Shown: positions 7,778 through 16,918, numbered from the stretch's first letter. The stretch: DNA of 64,000 bases from Lachnospiraceae bacterium (GCA_024692905.1 JAILLY010000102.1:1-64000), one strand, 5' to 3'. The notes: a model not told the origin generated them from the letters alone. A program made the numbers and translations.

Positions 7778-9090
7778 GTGCGTTCAGTGAGAAGGAGCTG
7801 CTGCTTCTGTCCAATTATCTGTATTTTGATAAGTGTACCGCTTATGAGACCGTTAACGACATGTTGAATGACTGCAGGGGAGCCGACGGGATCATATCGG
7901 AAGAGAAGGCGGCCGCACTCGGGATCGGAGGATGCATGAGTTCATCCGACGGATGCAGGATACTTAATGATATGGATGGCTGCAGTGACGGATTTAAGAG
8001 CTTAAGGGTTGTGCGCAGTATAGACGAAGGCGGGATAAGAGCCATATGTTTTCAGTCATCTGACGGTAATGCGGCCGTAGTGTTCCGGGGGACCGGAGGA
8101 TCATATGAGGCCTGGGCGGATAATGTCCGCGGAGAGTATTTAAGCGATACGGATATACAGAAGCTTGCCGACGATTTCATACGGTATGACTGCGGATCAT
8201 TTGATGATATAACCGTTGCAGGACACAGCAAGGGCGGAAACCTTGCCCAGTATGTGACGGTGCTTAACCCGGAAAGGGTAAACGGTTGTGTTTCGTTTGA
8301 CGGCCAGGGTTTCGGGCAAGAGTTTATAAACAGATACGATGACAGCATAGCCTGTGTCAGGGACAGGATCAAGTCGGTCAGCGCTCATAATGATTACGTA
8401 AACATACTTCTTAATCCGATAGCATCCGAAAGGATATATGTTAAGAACCGTTATTCCGATGCCGTAGGCTGTCACAGTTCATATGCGCTTTATGACAGCT
8501 GCGAGTTTGATGATTCCGGAAATATCGTAAACACCGCCGGGCAGAGTTGGGTCATTAAGGACGCATCAGCGATGCTATCTGCGATGACGTCCGGGATAGA
8601 CCGTCTTCCGGATGACGGCAGCAGGACGGTGAGTGAGTTCCTTGCCGCAAATGTGGCTTCGATATTCAGCAGTGAAATGAGCGATGAATATGAAAGCTCG
8701 ATGAAGGCGGCAGCCGGAAGGAACGTATTGCGTTATCTGGGTGAACTCAGCGGACTTGCGGAAGGAGAAGATAATGGTTATGTATGGCTTATCACGGATG
8801 AAGTGTACGTTGATACCCGCAGGCTTAAGGAAGCGGCTGAACTTTTACACGATATACACAGGTCAATGGAAGCCGCCGCGGGAAATATGGCAGAAATAAG
8901 GCTGTCGATCGATTACAGGGCAGCCTCCAGGCTTGCGGTTGATGTGATACTGTATAAAGCCGAAGAGGATATGGAACGTTATGCAAAGCTGATGCTGCAG
9001 AGAGCGGTTGCGCTTGATCAGATCATCAGGCTGTATTCCGAAAGGGAAGCATCGATAACCAGGCTTACCCGTACCCGGTTGCTTTGCTAA
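7774..9090 (+). CDS. Lipase-like alpha/beta-hydrolase (DUF2974/Mbeg1-like), possible T7SS effector
   Basis: 438 residues, starting in an ATGA overlap with the vWA-FHA gene. It has the nucleophile elbow G150-H-S-K-G-G-N with Ser152, preceded by V-V-F-R-G-T-G-G, a typical oxyanion region of lipase class 3/Mbeg1-like proteins. A likely His is in S-A-H-N-D-Y. After the hydrolase fold (to about 255) comes an all-helical region; the last 90 residues form two long helices separated by a short break, like a WXG100/LXG hairpin but without W-x-G. There is no signal peptide. Position at the end of the operon and the helical tail suggest a lipase or esterase exported by EssC, or a cytosolic partner. No recognisable immunity gene follows; the next gene is convergent. 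Confidence 0.75.
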   Translation: MSAFSEKELLLLSNYLYFDKCTAYETVNDMLNDCRGADGIISEEKAAALGIGGCMSSSDGCRILNDMDGCSDGFKSLRVVRSIDEGGIRAICFQSSDGNAAVVFRGTGGSYEAWADNVRGEYLSDTDIQKLADDFIRYDCGSFDDITVAGHSKGGNLAQYVTVLNPERVNGCVSFDGQGFGQEFINRYDDSIACVRDRIKSVSAHNDYVNILLNPIASERIYVKNRYSDAVGCHSSYALYDSCEFDDSGNIVNTAGQSWVIKDASAMLSAMTSGIDRLPDDGSRTVSEFLAANVASIFSSEMSDEYESSMKAAAGRNVLRYLGELSGLAEGEDNGYVWLITDEVYVDTRRLKEAAELLHDIHRSMEAAAGNMAEIRLSIDYRAASRLAVDVILYKAEEDMERYAKLMLQRAVALDQIIRLYSEREASITRLTRTRLLC

Positions 9091-9620
9091 TCGGTATCGT
9101 GGTCATAGCCGTGCGTGTTAAGGAAAGCTTCAAAGCTTTCATCCCATGCACGGTCTATTGACCGGTCCGTGGTAAATATCTTAAGTGAAACGGCGGTGGT
9201 GCATGTGAGTGTGCCGCCGTCGTATCGTATGTTCACATTAAGTGAGTTGACGGCTCCCGGATCAACTGAGCTGTCCGAAGATGAGACGACCCCTTCAAGT
9301 TCCTCGGGCGGAAGACATAAGGTCATCCTGAACGAAAGCGGTACTTTCTTTCCTTTTATGCAGGAATAGCAGTATCCCTTAACGGACTCCCAGCGCACCA
9401 GGTTTTCGTCAAAGACCATACCGCGGGAAGAGGTCTTGAGCCTTAACTCTTCGAGTTCTTCCCGTGAATAGAATTCCCTGTTTATGTGGCCGTCGACCGT
9501 AAATGTATTTCCGGTGGCTATAACGGCCTCATTAAGCAGAAAATGATCGAAGACCGTTTCCTTATCCGAAAGGAGGGCCGTCATGAACCGGCCCGTATTT
9601 CTGATCGTAAACTGTTTCAT
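9087..9620 (-). CDS. DUF5721-like protein of unknown function
   Basis: 177 residues, cytosolic, no membrane segment. I recognise the pattern M-K-Q-F-T-I...F-D-H-F-L-L-N-E-A-V-I...V-D-G-H-I-N-R-E-F-Y from a conserved Lachnospiraceae family that I recall as DUF5721; its function is unknown. The start at 9620 follows GGAGGT; an in-frame ATG at 9635 lies before that site and is not preferred. The gene is tail-to-tail with the lipase-like gene, the stop codons sharing bases 9088-9089. It is probably co-transcribed with the DUF1294 gene just upstream on the same strand. Confidence 0.7.
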   Translation of the reverse strand: MKQFTIRNTGRFMTALLSDKETVFDHFLLNEAVIATGNTFTVDGHINREFYSREELEELRLKTSSRGMVFDENLVRWESVKGYCYSCIKGKKVPLSFRMTLCLPPEELEGVVSSSDSSVDPGAVNSLNVNIRYDGGTLTCTTAVSLKIFTTDRSIDRAWDESFEAFLNTHGYDHDTD

Positions 9621-9631
9621 GCTACCTCCGC

Positions 9632-9940
9632 TCACATGATCTTAAAATCAAGGGGTGAAAGGAACAGCAGGATCAAAACCGTCAGTACCTGCAAAAAGAG
9701 TATTAACGGCATCCCGATATAGAATGCCGCTTTGCGTGTTTTATGCCTGAAAAGATACATACCAAGAAGGCAGCCGATGCTGCCCCCGAAGACCGCTATC
9801 GAAAACAGGGTCGCTTCCGGAGTGCGCCATGACTGCCGCTTGGCCTTCTGCTTGTCTATGAAGAAATAAACAAGTCCGAGAAGGTTGACACATATAAGAT
9901 ACAGACCAATGATGATCCGGACATTTCCGAGGTCTATCAT
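9632..9940 (-). CDS. DUF1294 small membrane protein
   Basis: 102 residues with about three membrane helices. The central motif F-x-x-D-K-x-x-A-x-x-x-x-W-R-T-P-E (F-F-I-D-K-Q-K-A-K-R-Q-S-W-R-T-P-E) identifies the DUF1294/YsdA family, conserved small inner-membrane proteins of unknown role. It ends 12 bases before the preferred start of the DUF5721-like gene, so both are likely on one minus-strand transcript that may begin upstream of argG. Confidence 0.88.
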   Translation of the reverse strand: MIDLGNVRIIIGLYLICVNLLGLVYFFIDKQKAKRQSWRTPEATLFSIAVFGGSIGCLLGMYLFRHKTRKAAFYIGMPLILFLQVLTVLILLFLSPLDFKIM

Positions 9941-9959
9941 TATAAGCTGCTCCTTTGGA

Positions 9960-11180
9960 TTATTTATCGATCCCGGCTTCCTTCATCTTAAGGGCTCTTA
10001 CCTTGCAGGAGAGACCGAACAGATTTATGAAGCCTTCGGCATCATGATGGTCATACATATCGCCGGTGGTGAAGCTTGCGATGCTTTCATTATATAATGA
10101 ATACGGAGAAGTCGTACCGGCCTTTATTATATTGCCTTTGTAAAGCTTGAACTTAACTTCTCCTGTCACATACTTCTGCGTGGACTGGATGAATGCCTGC
10201 ACGGCTTCGCGAAGGGGAGTGAACCACTTGCCTTCATATACTATCTGTGCGAATTTATTCCCGAGATCGGCCTTGAGAGCGTACGTGTCACGGTCGAGTA
10301 TGAGTTCCTCGAGCTGCTGGTGAGCTTCATAAAGGATGGTTCCGCCGGGAGTCTCGTATACGCCGCGGCTCTTCATGCCGACAACACGGTTTTCGACGAT
10401 ATCTACGATCCCGATGCCGTGCTTTCCGCCTAAGCGGTTGAGTTCTGCGATTATATCCGCGACTTTCATCTTCTTTCCGTTTACGGAAACCGGAATACCG
10501 GCTTCAAAAGTCATCGTGACATATTCGGGTTCATCGGGAGCCTTCTCGGGAGTGGTGCCGAGTACGAGCAGATGCTCGTAGTTCGGTTCGTTTGCGGGAT
10601 CTTCGAGTTCGAGTCCCTCATGGCTTATATGCCAGAGGTTACGATCCCTTGAATAACTCGAGTCGGCCGAGAAAGGAAGATTTATGCCGTGAGCACGGCA
10701 ATATTCGATCTCTTCTTCACGTGACTTTAAAGTCCATTTGTCATTACGCCATGCGGCGATTATCTTAAGATCCGGAGCAAGTGCCTTTATTGCGAGTTCA
10801 AACCTTATCTGGTCATTACCCTTGCCTGTAGCGCCGTGGCAGATAGCGCTTGCGCCTTCTTTGCGGGCTATCTCGACAAGTTTTTTTGCTATAACGGGAC
10901 GGGCCATTGAGGTACCGAGCAGATATTTGTTCTCATATACGGCATGTGCCTGTACGCAGGGGATGATGAAATCATTGCAGAATTCATCCGTAAGATCTTC
11001 AATGTAAAGCTTGGATGCCCCCGATGAGATGGCACGTTCTTCAAGGCCGTCAAGTTCCTCGGCCTGACCGCAGTTACCGCATACGCATATTACCTCGTAA
11101 TCAAAGTTCTCCTTGAGCCACGGTATCAGTGCGCTCGTGTCAAGTCCGCCCGAATAAGCAAGTACAACTTTTTCTTTCAT
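9960..11180 (-). CDS. argG: Argininosuccinate synthase
   Basis: Joins citrulline and aspartate with ATP to give argininosuccinate, the penultimate step of arginine synthesis. 406 residues, normal length. The N-terminal ATP loop A-Y-S-G-G-L-D-T-S is intact, followed by conserved [13 protein letters not shown] and the S-P-Y-S-L-Y-N-E region near the C-terminus. The start ATG at 11180 follows AGGAGG. It is divergent from the GNAT-argJ-argB-argD operon; the shared upstream region carries ARG boxes. argH is not beside it in the window. Confidence 0.97.
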   Translation of the reverse strand: MKEKVVLAYSGGLDTSALIPWLKENFDYEVICVCGNCGQAEELDGLEERAISSGASKLYIEDLTDEFCNDFIIPCVQAHAVYENKYLLGTSMARPVIAKKLVEIARKEGASAICHGATGKGNDQIRFELAIKALAPDLKIIAAWRNDKWTLKSREEEIEYCRAHGINLPFSADSSYSRDRNLWHISHEGLELEDPANEPNYEHLLVLGTTPEKAPDEPEYVTMTFEAGIPVSVNGKKMKVADIIAELNRLGGKHGIGIVDIVENRVVGMKSRGVYETPGGTILYEAHQQLEELILDRDTYALKADLGNKFAQIVYEGKWFTPLREAVQAFIQSTQKYVTGEVKFKLYKGNIIKAGTTSPYSLYNESIASFTTGDMYDHHDAEGFINLFGLSCKVRALKMKEAGIDK

Positions 11181-11233
11181 AATATATTCCTCCTGATGGA
11201 AATTTATTTACGTGTTTGGATCAGTCTTGTAAT

Positions 11234-11262
11234 AGGATACAACAACTGTATCGTAAATGCAA
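11234..11262 (-). promoter_or_regulatory. Putative promoter of argG
   Basis: Read on the minus strand: TTGCAT (11262-11257), 17-base spacer, TATCCT (11239-11234), 54 bases upstream of the argG start. A single half-site resembling an ARG box (TTGCATAA, 11271-11278) lies just upstream of it. Confidence 0.5.
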
Positions 11263-11312
11263 GGAGAATTTTGCATAAAAAATCATGGGTGCGCACAAAA
11301 AACCAAAAAAAC

Positions 11313-11351
11313 GTTGCATATTATGCATAATAGTTGTATAATCATGCATAA
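11313..11351. promoter_or_regulatory. Tandem ARG boxes (ArgR/AhrC operator)
   Basis: Two 18-bp imperfect palindromes separated by exactly 3 bp: 11313-11330, containing the perfect inverted repeat TGCATA-T-TATGCA, and 11334-11351, TTGTATAATCATGCATAA. Size, 3-bp spacing and A/T-rich cores match known ArgR binding sites. They cover the promoter of the GNAT-argJBD operon and lie in the region shared with divergent argG, so arginine-dependent repression of at least the + strand operon is expected. Confidence 0.78.
11314..11342 (+). promoter_or_regulatory. Putative promoter of the GNAT-argJBD operon, overlapped by ARG boxes
   Basis: TTGCAT (11314-11319), 17-base spacer, perfect TATAAT (11337-11342). 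Both elements lie inside the ARG boxes, so bound ArgR would block RNA polymerase directly. Confidence 0.65.
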
Positions 11352-11389
11352 TTAACAGATACCCGGAAAAATCAGGCAGGAGATATGAT

Positions 11390-11842
11390 ATGAGCATGGT
11401 TATACGTACGATGAAGATCGAAGATTATGAACAGGTGAGCAAGCTGTGGACATGCATAAAAGGTTTTGCGATCAGGAGCATCGATGACTCAAGAGAAGGT
11501 GTTGCAAGGTTCCTTGAGAGGAATCCGTTTACTTCGGTAGTTGCCGAAAAGGACGGTAATATAATAGGAAGTATCCTGTGCGGACACGATGGCAGGAGAG
11601 GCTGCTTTTATCACGTCTGCGTACATCCCGATCACAGGAGACAGGGTATCGGCAAGGCCATGGTGGTATTTGCCATGAATGCTCTTAAGGATGAGCACAT
11701 AAACAAGGTCAGTCTTATCGCATTTACAAAAAATGATATAGGCAATGCATTCTGGAAGACCATAGGGTGGACAAAGAGAGAGGACTTAAACTATTATGAC
11801 TTCACTCTTAACGAGGAGAACATAGTCCGGTTCAATGAATAG
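11390..11842 (+). CDS. GNAT-family N-acetyltransferase, first gene of the arg operon
   Basis: 150 residues with a complete GNAT fold: V-H-P-D-H-R-R-Q-G-I-G-K-A is the acetyl-CoA binding motif A, and N-D-I-G-N-A-F-W-K-T-I-G-W is the C-terminal motif B. It has no kinase-like domain as in classical ArgA. As first gene downstream of the arginine operator, it could supply N-acetylglutamate to prime the argJ cycle, as short GNAT-type synthases do in other bacteria; this is inferred from context only. AGGAG precedes the start by 8 bases. Confidence 0.85.
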   Translation: MSMVIRTMKIEDYEQVSKLWTCIKGFAIRSIDDSREGVARFLERNPFTSVVAEKDGNIIGSILCGHDGRRGCFYHVCVHPDHRRQGIGKAMVVFAMNALKDEHINKVSLIAFTKNDIGNAFWKTIGWTKREDLNYYDFTLNEENIVRFNE

Positions 11843-11906
11843 AGTATTGATGTAAAACGTAAATGATTGTATATTGTTTAAAGTGGATCAGGGTACGGAG
11901 GAAGAT

Positions 11907-13130
11907 ATGAAGGAGATAAAAGGCGGCGTAACTTCCGCAAAGGGATTCATGGCTGCAAGTACTGCGGCCGGGATCAAATATGAAGGCAGGAAAGACATGG
12001 CAATGGTCTTTTGTAAAGAACCGTGTGAGTGCGCAGGGACGTTCACATCAAATGTTGTTAAGGCAGCCTGCGTCATGTGGGATATTGAACTTACCGGATC
12101 GGGAAGACCCATGCATGGTGTGATCGTAAACTCAGGCATAGCCAATGCGTGTACGGGAAGTGAAGGATATGAAGCGTGCAGGGCGACCGCAATTGCTGCG
12201 CAGGATGCGCTCGGTGTCCCGTATGATACGATAGCGGTCGCATCTACCGGAGTTATCGGAATGCAGCTCCCGGTAGATAAACTTGTTTCCGGCGTCGGTG
12301 TAATGGCAGGAGAGCTTGGTGACTCGGATGAAGCCGGAACGCAGGCGAGCAGGGCGATAATGACCACGGATACGGTCAATAAGGAGATCGCCGTCACCTT
12401 TGAGGCCGGAGGACGTACTGTCACGCTGGGCGGTATGAGCAAGGGCTCGGGTATGATACATCCGAATATGTGCACAATGCTGGCATTTCTCACAACGGAT
12501 GCGGCCATAGACAAGGCTCTCATGCAGAAGGCGCTTTCGGAAACGGTAAAGGATACCTTCAATATGATATCGGTAGACGGTGATACATCGACCAACGATA
12601 CGCTGCTGATAATGGCAAACGGACTTGCCGGTAACGAGAAGATCGTTTCAGAAGGAAAGGATTACGAGGCTTTTAAGGAAGCACTTTTTTATGTATGCAG
12701 GTCGCTGGCAAGGAAGATGGCAGCAGACGGTGAAGGTGCTTCGAAACTGTTTTGCGCAAAGGTCGTAAATGCCTCAAATAAGGAAGATGCAAGAACGCTC
12801 GCCCGTTCCGTTATCAGTTCGAACCTCTCAAAGGCAGCCATATTCGGGTGTGATGCAAATTTCGGAAGGTTCCTGTGTGCCATGGGTTACTCGGGTGCCG
12901 GTTTTAAGCAGGAGGATGTCGAACTGTTTTTTGAAAGCGATGCGGGAAGGCTTGCCGTGTTCGATCACGGGGTACCGCTTGACTTTGACGAGGATGAGGC
13001 CATTAAGATACTCAAGTCCGATGAGGTCACCGTATTTATAGACATGCATGAGGGAGATGCCTGCGCGGAAGCATGGGGATGCGATCTTACATATGATTAT
13101 GTGAAGATAAATGCGGATTACAGGAGTTGA
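11907..13130 (+). CDS. argJ: Glutamate N-acetyltransferase / amino-acid acetyltransferase (ArgJ)
   Basis: Transfers the acetyl group from N-acetylornithine to glutamate, recycling acetyl in arginine synthesis. 407 residues. The self-cleavage region is visible as I-H-P-N-M-C-T-M-L-A-F, the Thr being the nucleophile of the beta chain; the residue before it is Cys, where many family members have Ala. K-G-S-G-M-I precedes it. The ATG at 11907 follows GGAGGAAG; an upstream in-frame TTG at 11874 has no ribosome site. Whether it is mono- or bifunctional (also using acetyl-CoA) cannot be read from the sequence, though the GNAT gene next door hints that it may be monofunctional. Confidence 0.95.
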   Translation: MKEIKGGVTSAKGFMAASTAAGIKYEGRKDMAMVFCKEPCECAGTFTSNVVKAACVMWDIELTGSGRPMHGVIVNSGIANACTGSEGYEACRATAIAAQDALGVPYDTIAVASTGVIGMQLPVDKLVSGVGVMAGELGDSDEAGTQASRAIMTTDTVNKEIAVTFEAGGRTVTLGGMSKGSGMIHPNMCTMLAFLTTDAAIDKALMQKALSETVKDTFNMISVDGDTSTNDTLLIMANGLAGNEKIVSEGKDYEAFKEALFYVCRSLARKMAADGEGASKLFCAKVVNASNKEDARTLARSVISSNLSKAAIFGCDANFGRFLCAMGYSGAGFKQEDVELFFESDAGRLAVFDHGVPLDFDEDEAIKILKSDEVTVFIDMHEGDACAEAWGCDLTYDYVKINADYRS

Positions 13131-13154
13131 CGCAGATACGGAAAGGAAACTAAG

Positions 13155-14057
13155 ATGTCGGTAACAAACGAAGAATACATGCAGCAGTATTATCAGAAGG
13201 CGGAGGTGCTCATGGAGGCACTCCCTTATATCCAGAAATACAACCGCAAGGTCATAGTCGTAAAGTACGGCGGCAGTGCGATGAGTGACGAAGAGCTCAA
13301 GAAGAATGTCATTAAGGACGTAACGCTCCTCAAACTCGTAGGTTTCAAGCCCATCGTGGTCCACGGGGGAGGGAAGGATATAAGCGCCTGGGTAAAGAAG
13401 GTAGGCAAGGAGGCACGGTTCATAAACGGACTCAGAGTCACCGATGATGAGACCATGGAGATAGCCGAGATGGTACTCGGAAAGGTTAATAAGTCGCTGG
13501 TCGCAATGGTGCAGGCACTGGGCGTAAAGGCGGTAGGTATTTCCGGCAAGGACGGCGGTCTGTTAAAGGTCGAGAAGAGATATTCGGACGGTCAGGACAT
13601 AGGTTATGTGGGAAATATAACCGGGGTAAACACCAAGATACTTGAGGATCTTCTGGAGAATGACTTTCTTCCCATAGTATCGCCGATAGGACTGGATGAC
13701 AACTTTGAAACCTATAATATCAATGCGGATGATGCGGCATGCGCGATAGCCAAGGCCATGCATGCCGACAAGCTTGCGTTCCTTACGGATATCGAAGGCG
13801 TGTACAGGGATCCGGAAGATAAGAGCACGTTCATATCAAGGCTGACAGTCACACAGGCAAATGCGCTGATAAGCGAGGGCCATGTGGGCGGCGGAATGCT
13901 TCCCAAGCTCAACAACTGTACCGATGCGATAGAGAACGGGGTCAACAGGGTGCATATACTTGACGGACGTAAACCCCACACACTGCTGCTTGAGATATTT
14001 ACCAGAAAGGGTATCGGCACGATGTTCTTCCGCGACGGTGACGAGGATCTTTTATAG
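13155..14057 (+). CDS. argB: Acetylglutamate kinase
   Basis: Phosphorylates N-acetylglutamate, second step of the pathway. 300 residues, standard length. V-V-K-Y-G-G-S-A-M at the N-terminus binds ATP phosphate, V-H-G-G-G-K-D-I follows, and G-G-M-L-P-K is present near the C-terminus. An N-terminal extension of about 25 residues precedes the kinase core, as in arginine-inhibited hexameric enzymes, so feedback inhibition is plausible. It lies 24 bases after argJ. Confidence 0.97.
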   Translation: MSVTNEEYMQQYYQKAEVLMEALPYIQKYNRKVIVVKYGGSAMSDEELKKNVIKDVTLLKLVGFKPIVVHGGGKDISAWVKKVGKEARFINGLRVTDDETMEIAEMVLGKVNKSLVAMVQALGVKAVGISGKDGGLLKVEKRYSDGQDIGYVGNITGVNTKILEDLLENDFLPIVSPIGLDDNFETYNINADDAACAIAKAMHADKLAFLTDIEGVYRDPEDKSTFISRLTVTQANALISEGHVGGGMLPKLNNCTDAIENGVNRVHILDGRKPHTLLLEIFTRKGIGTMFFRDGDEDLL

Positions 14058-14090
14058 GCATGTTCATTTAAGCAAAAAGGGGTGGATAAG

Positions 14091-15287
14091 ATGAGTAAAA
14101 CAGATGAATATATAGATCAGGCAGAGCGGGTGCTCTTACACACATATAACCGTTTCCCGGTTGTTTTCGATCACGGTAAAGGAGTATGCCTTTACGATAT
14201 AGAAGGCAGGGAATACCTTGATTTCTGTGCGGGTATTGCCGTATTTGCTCTCGGATACGGTAACGAGGAATACAACAATGCATTAAAGAACCAGATAGAT
14301 AAGCTCATACATACATCAAACCTTTTCTATTCGGTACCTGCGACCGAAGCTGCAAAGCGGCTCACACAGGCAGCGGGTATGGACCGGGTGTTCTTTACGA
14401 ACAGCGGGGCCGAAGCGATAGAAGGCGCGATCAAGTCCGCAAGGAAGTATGCCTTTTCAAAGGACGGTTCGACAGATCATGAGATAATAGCGATGAACGG
14501 CTCATTCCACGGACGTACGATGGGTGCTCTTTCCGTGACCGGGAACAGCAAATACCGTGAGCCCTTTTATCCCATGATAGGAAATATAAAGTATGCCGAT
14601 TATAACGATTACGAGAGTGTGGAGGCGCTCGTTAACGATAAGACCTGCGCGGTCATAATGGAGACAATACAGGGTGAGGGCGGCATACGCCCCGCCGATC
14701 CTTCGTTCATTAAGAAGGTAAGGGAACTTTGCGACAGGAAGGATATACTTCTCATACTTGATGAGATACAGTGCGGTATGGGCAGGAGCGGAAGCATGTT
14801 TGCATATCAGGGTTACGGTGTAATGCCTGATATAGTGACTGTTGCCAAGGCTGTAGGATGCGGAGTTCCGGTTGGGGCCTTTATGATGAAACAGAAGGTT
14901 GCGGACAGTTCGTTAAAGCCCGGCGATCACGGAACGACATACGGAGGCAATCCTCTGGTCACGGCAGCCGTATGCGAGGTCTTAAGGCAGTTTGAAGACA
15001 GGAAGATCATCGATAATGTGAAGGATGTCGGGGAATATATGTATAAGAAGCTTGAAGAGGTCAGGGCCGGGTATGATTTTATAACCGATCACAGGGGTAT
15101 GGGCCTTATACAGGGGCTTGAATTTGATACGTCCCGGGCAGAGCCCTCAAAGATCTGCGCCAGGGCGGTCAAGAACGGTCTTATCATCATCACTGCGGGC
15201 AGCAGTGTTATCCGCTTCATCCCTCCGCTTACGATCACGAAGGATGATGTGGACAGGATGATCGGCATCCTTAAGGCGTCACTCTGA
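14091..15287 (+). CDS. argD: Acetylornithine aminotransferase
   Basis: PLP-dependent class III aminotransferase making N-acetylornithine from the semialdehyde. 398 residues. The PLP lysine lies in T-V-A-K-A-V-G-C-G, with L-I-L-D-E-I-Q-C-G-M-G-R-S-G upstream and G-T-H/T-T-Y-G-G-N-P downstream, all normal for the family. The ATG at 14091 is preferred because AAAAAGGGG precedes it; an in-frame GTG at 14082 is too close to that site. argC (reductase) is absent from the cluster and must lie elsewhere. Confidence 0.95.
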   Translation: MSKTDEYIDQAERVLLHTYNRFPVVFDHGKGVCLYDIEGREYLDFCAGIAVFALGYGNEEYNNALKNQIDKLIHTSNLFYSVPATEAAKRLTQAAGMDRVFFTNSGAEAIEGAIKSARKYAFSKDGSTDHEIIAMNGSFHGRTMGALSVTGNSKYREPFYPMIGNIKYADYNDYESVEALVNDKTCAVIMETIQGEGGIRPADPSFIKKVRELCDRKDILLILDEIQCGMGRSGSMFAYQGYGVMPDIVTVAKAVGCGVPVGAFMMKQKVADSSLKPGDHGTTYGGNPLVTAAVCEVLRQFEDRKIIDNVKDVGEYMYKKLEEVRAGYDFITDHRGMGLIQGLEFDTSRAEPSKICARAVKNGLIIITAGSSVIRFIPPLTITKDDVDRMIGILKASL

Positions 15288-15305
15288 ATTATTGAGGGGA
15301 GATAA

Positions 15306-16832
15306 ATGATGAAGAGGATAATAAGTGCACTGGTGGCAGCAGCCCTCGTGGCTGCGATGCTGATATCTGCTGAAAGGAGCGTATCCGCAGTAAGGCTTCG
15401 CGATTCAAACAGCCTGGTCTTATGGTATGCGGATGATTCGCTGACCGATTATGTGACTCTTGCGGCTCAGGCATACCAGCTTGAGAAGGGAGTCCGCGTA
15501 AAACCGGAGCTCGTCAGCGGTGTGGAACTTCTCGGGCAGATAAACGATGCCTCCGTACATGACGGTGAGATAAGGGGCTCTGAAACGGTCACCGCACCGG
15601 ATTTGTATATAACCACACATGACAATCTCATGAAGGCATATTATGCCGGACTTGCAAGCGAGATCACGGATCCCGGAAAGGTCATAAATGCGGTGAACTA
15701 TCCGCAGACCTCGCTGCATGCGATCACTTGCAGCGGCAAATATGTTGCGTATCCTCTGTATTATGAGACCAATTTCCTCCTTTACAACAAAACATATATG
15801 GCCAATATCGCCAAGCAGAATATAGAAGAGGAACCCGAACTGCCCGCCGAAGAAGAGGAGACCGCCCCGGCAGGGGACAGTGTTTCTTCAAACGGTATAG
15901 TAACGGATGACCTTTCAAGCGTGTCTTCGGATTCGGTCTCGGCAAACGAACTTGATTTTGAGGAAGAAGAACCCATGGGCGAGGAGGACGTGACCAAGGA
16001 TCCGCAGGTTCTCGAGAAACTGGCCAACATGATCCCGGCCACATTGGATGATATATTGACATTTGCAAACAACTATGATGCTCCGGAGCAGGTCGAGGCG
16101 ATCTTTAAGTGGGACGTTTCGGATATCTTCTATAATTATTTCTTCGTCGGAAATTATATGAACGTCGGAGGAGAGGACGGAGATGATAATTCCTACTTCA
16201 ATATATACAACCAGCAGGCGGTTGACTGTCTTAAGGTATATCAGAACATTAACCAGTTCTTTTCAATTGATTCAAAGGCAGTCACATATGACAGCATACT
16301 CGAGGAGTTCATCGAAGGAAAGACCGTATTTACGGTTGCAACAACTGATGCCCTTGCCAAATTAAAGGAGGCAAAGGAGAACGGGGAATTTGAGTACGAT
16401 TACGGTGTCGCCATACTTCCGGACCTAAGTTCAACCCTTAAGGCACGCGGCATGTCGGAAACCTCCACGGTTGTTGTTAACGGATATTCCTATAATAAGG
16501 CTGCCGCAAATGACTTTGCCGAATATTTATGCTATACCAAGGCGGCCGATATCTATAAGAAGGCCGGAAGGATAGCATGCTTTAAGAATGTAGCCTATGA
16601 GGATCAGGAGATAGCAAGCGTTATGGAGGAATATGAGAAATCGGTCCCCATGCCCAAGATGATCGAAGCCGGAAACTACTGGGTCCAGCTTGAGATCGCA
16701 TTCACGAAGGTGTGGAACGGAGCGGATCCCGATGCCACGCTTAAGGAACTTAATGATACCATAGGTGAACAGATAGACGAACTTGAACAGCACGTCCTGA
16801 CACAGGAATCCATTAAGATCGGCATAGACTGA
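15306..16832 (+). CDS. Extracellular solute-binding protein with an acidic insertion
   Basis: 508 residues. An N-terminal signal peptide (about 1-28, ending S-V-S-A) leads to a family-1 solute-binding fold (Y-A-D-D-S...Y-Q-L-E-K-G-V-R-V-K-P-E; Y-V-A-Y-P-L-Y-Y-E-T-N). No lipobox Cys is present, unusual for a Gram-positive binding protein, so it may stay attached by an uncleaved signal helix or be secreted. Residues about 175-235 form a highly acidic Glu/Ser/Asp-rich insertion between N-K-T-Y and the second lobe, not typical of the family. No ABC permease or ATPase genes adjoin it. An ATG at 15309 is an equally good start. It follows argD by 18 bases and may be on the same transcript. Confidence 0.82.
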   Translation: MMKRIISALVAAALVAAMLISAERSVSAVRLRDSNSLVLWYADDSLTDYVTLAAQAYQLEKGVRVKPELVSGVELLGQINDASVHDGEIRGSETVTAPDLYITTHDNLMKAYYAGLASEITDPGKVINAVNYPQTSLHAITCSGKYVAYPLYYETNFLLYNKTYMANIAKQNIEEEPELPAEEEETAPAGDSVSSNGIVTDDLSSVSSDSVSANELDFEEEEPMGEEDVTKDPQVLEKLANMIPATLDDILTFANNYDAPEQVEAIFKWDVSDIFYNYFFVGNYMNVGGEDGDDNSYFNIYNQQAVDCLKVYQNINQFFSIDSKAVTYDSILEEFIEGKTVFTVATTDALAKLKEAKENGEFEYDYGVAILPDLSSTLKARGMSETSTVVVNGYSYNKAAANDFAEYLCYTKAADIYKKAGRIACFKNVAYEDQEIASVMEEYEKSVPMPKMIEAGNYWVQLEIAFTKVWNGADPDATLKELNDTIGEQIDELEQHVLTQESIKIGID

Positions 16833-16918
16833 GTTCACAAATAAAACATATTTTCATCACCATTTCCTCAAAATGCGGTAATAGAATAACAGCATGCAGG
16901 AAAGGGAGGTGTATTGTG

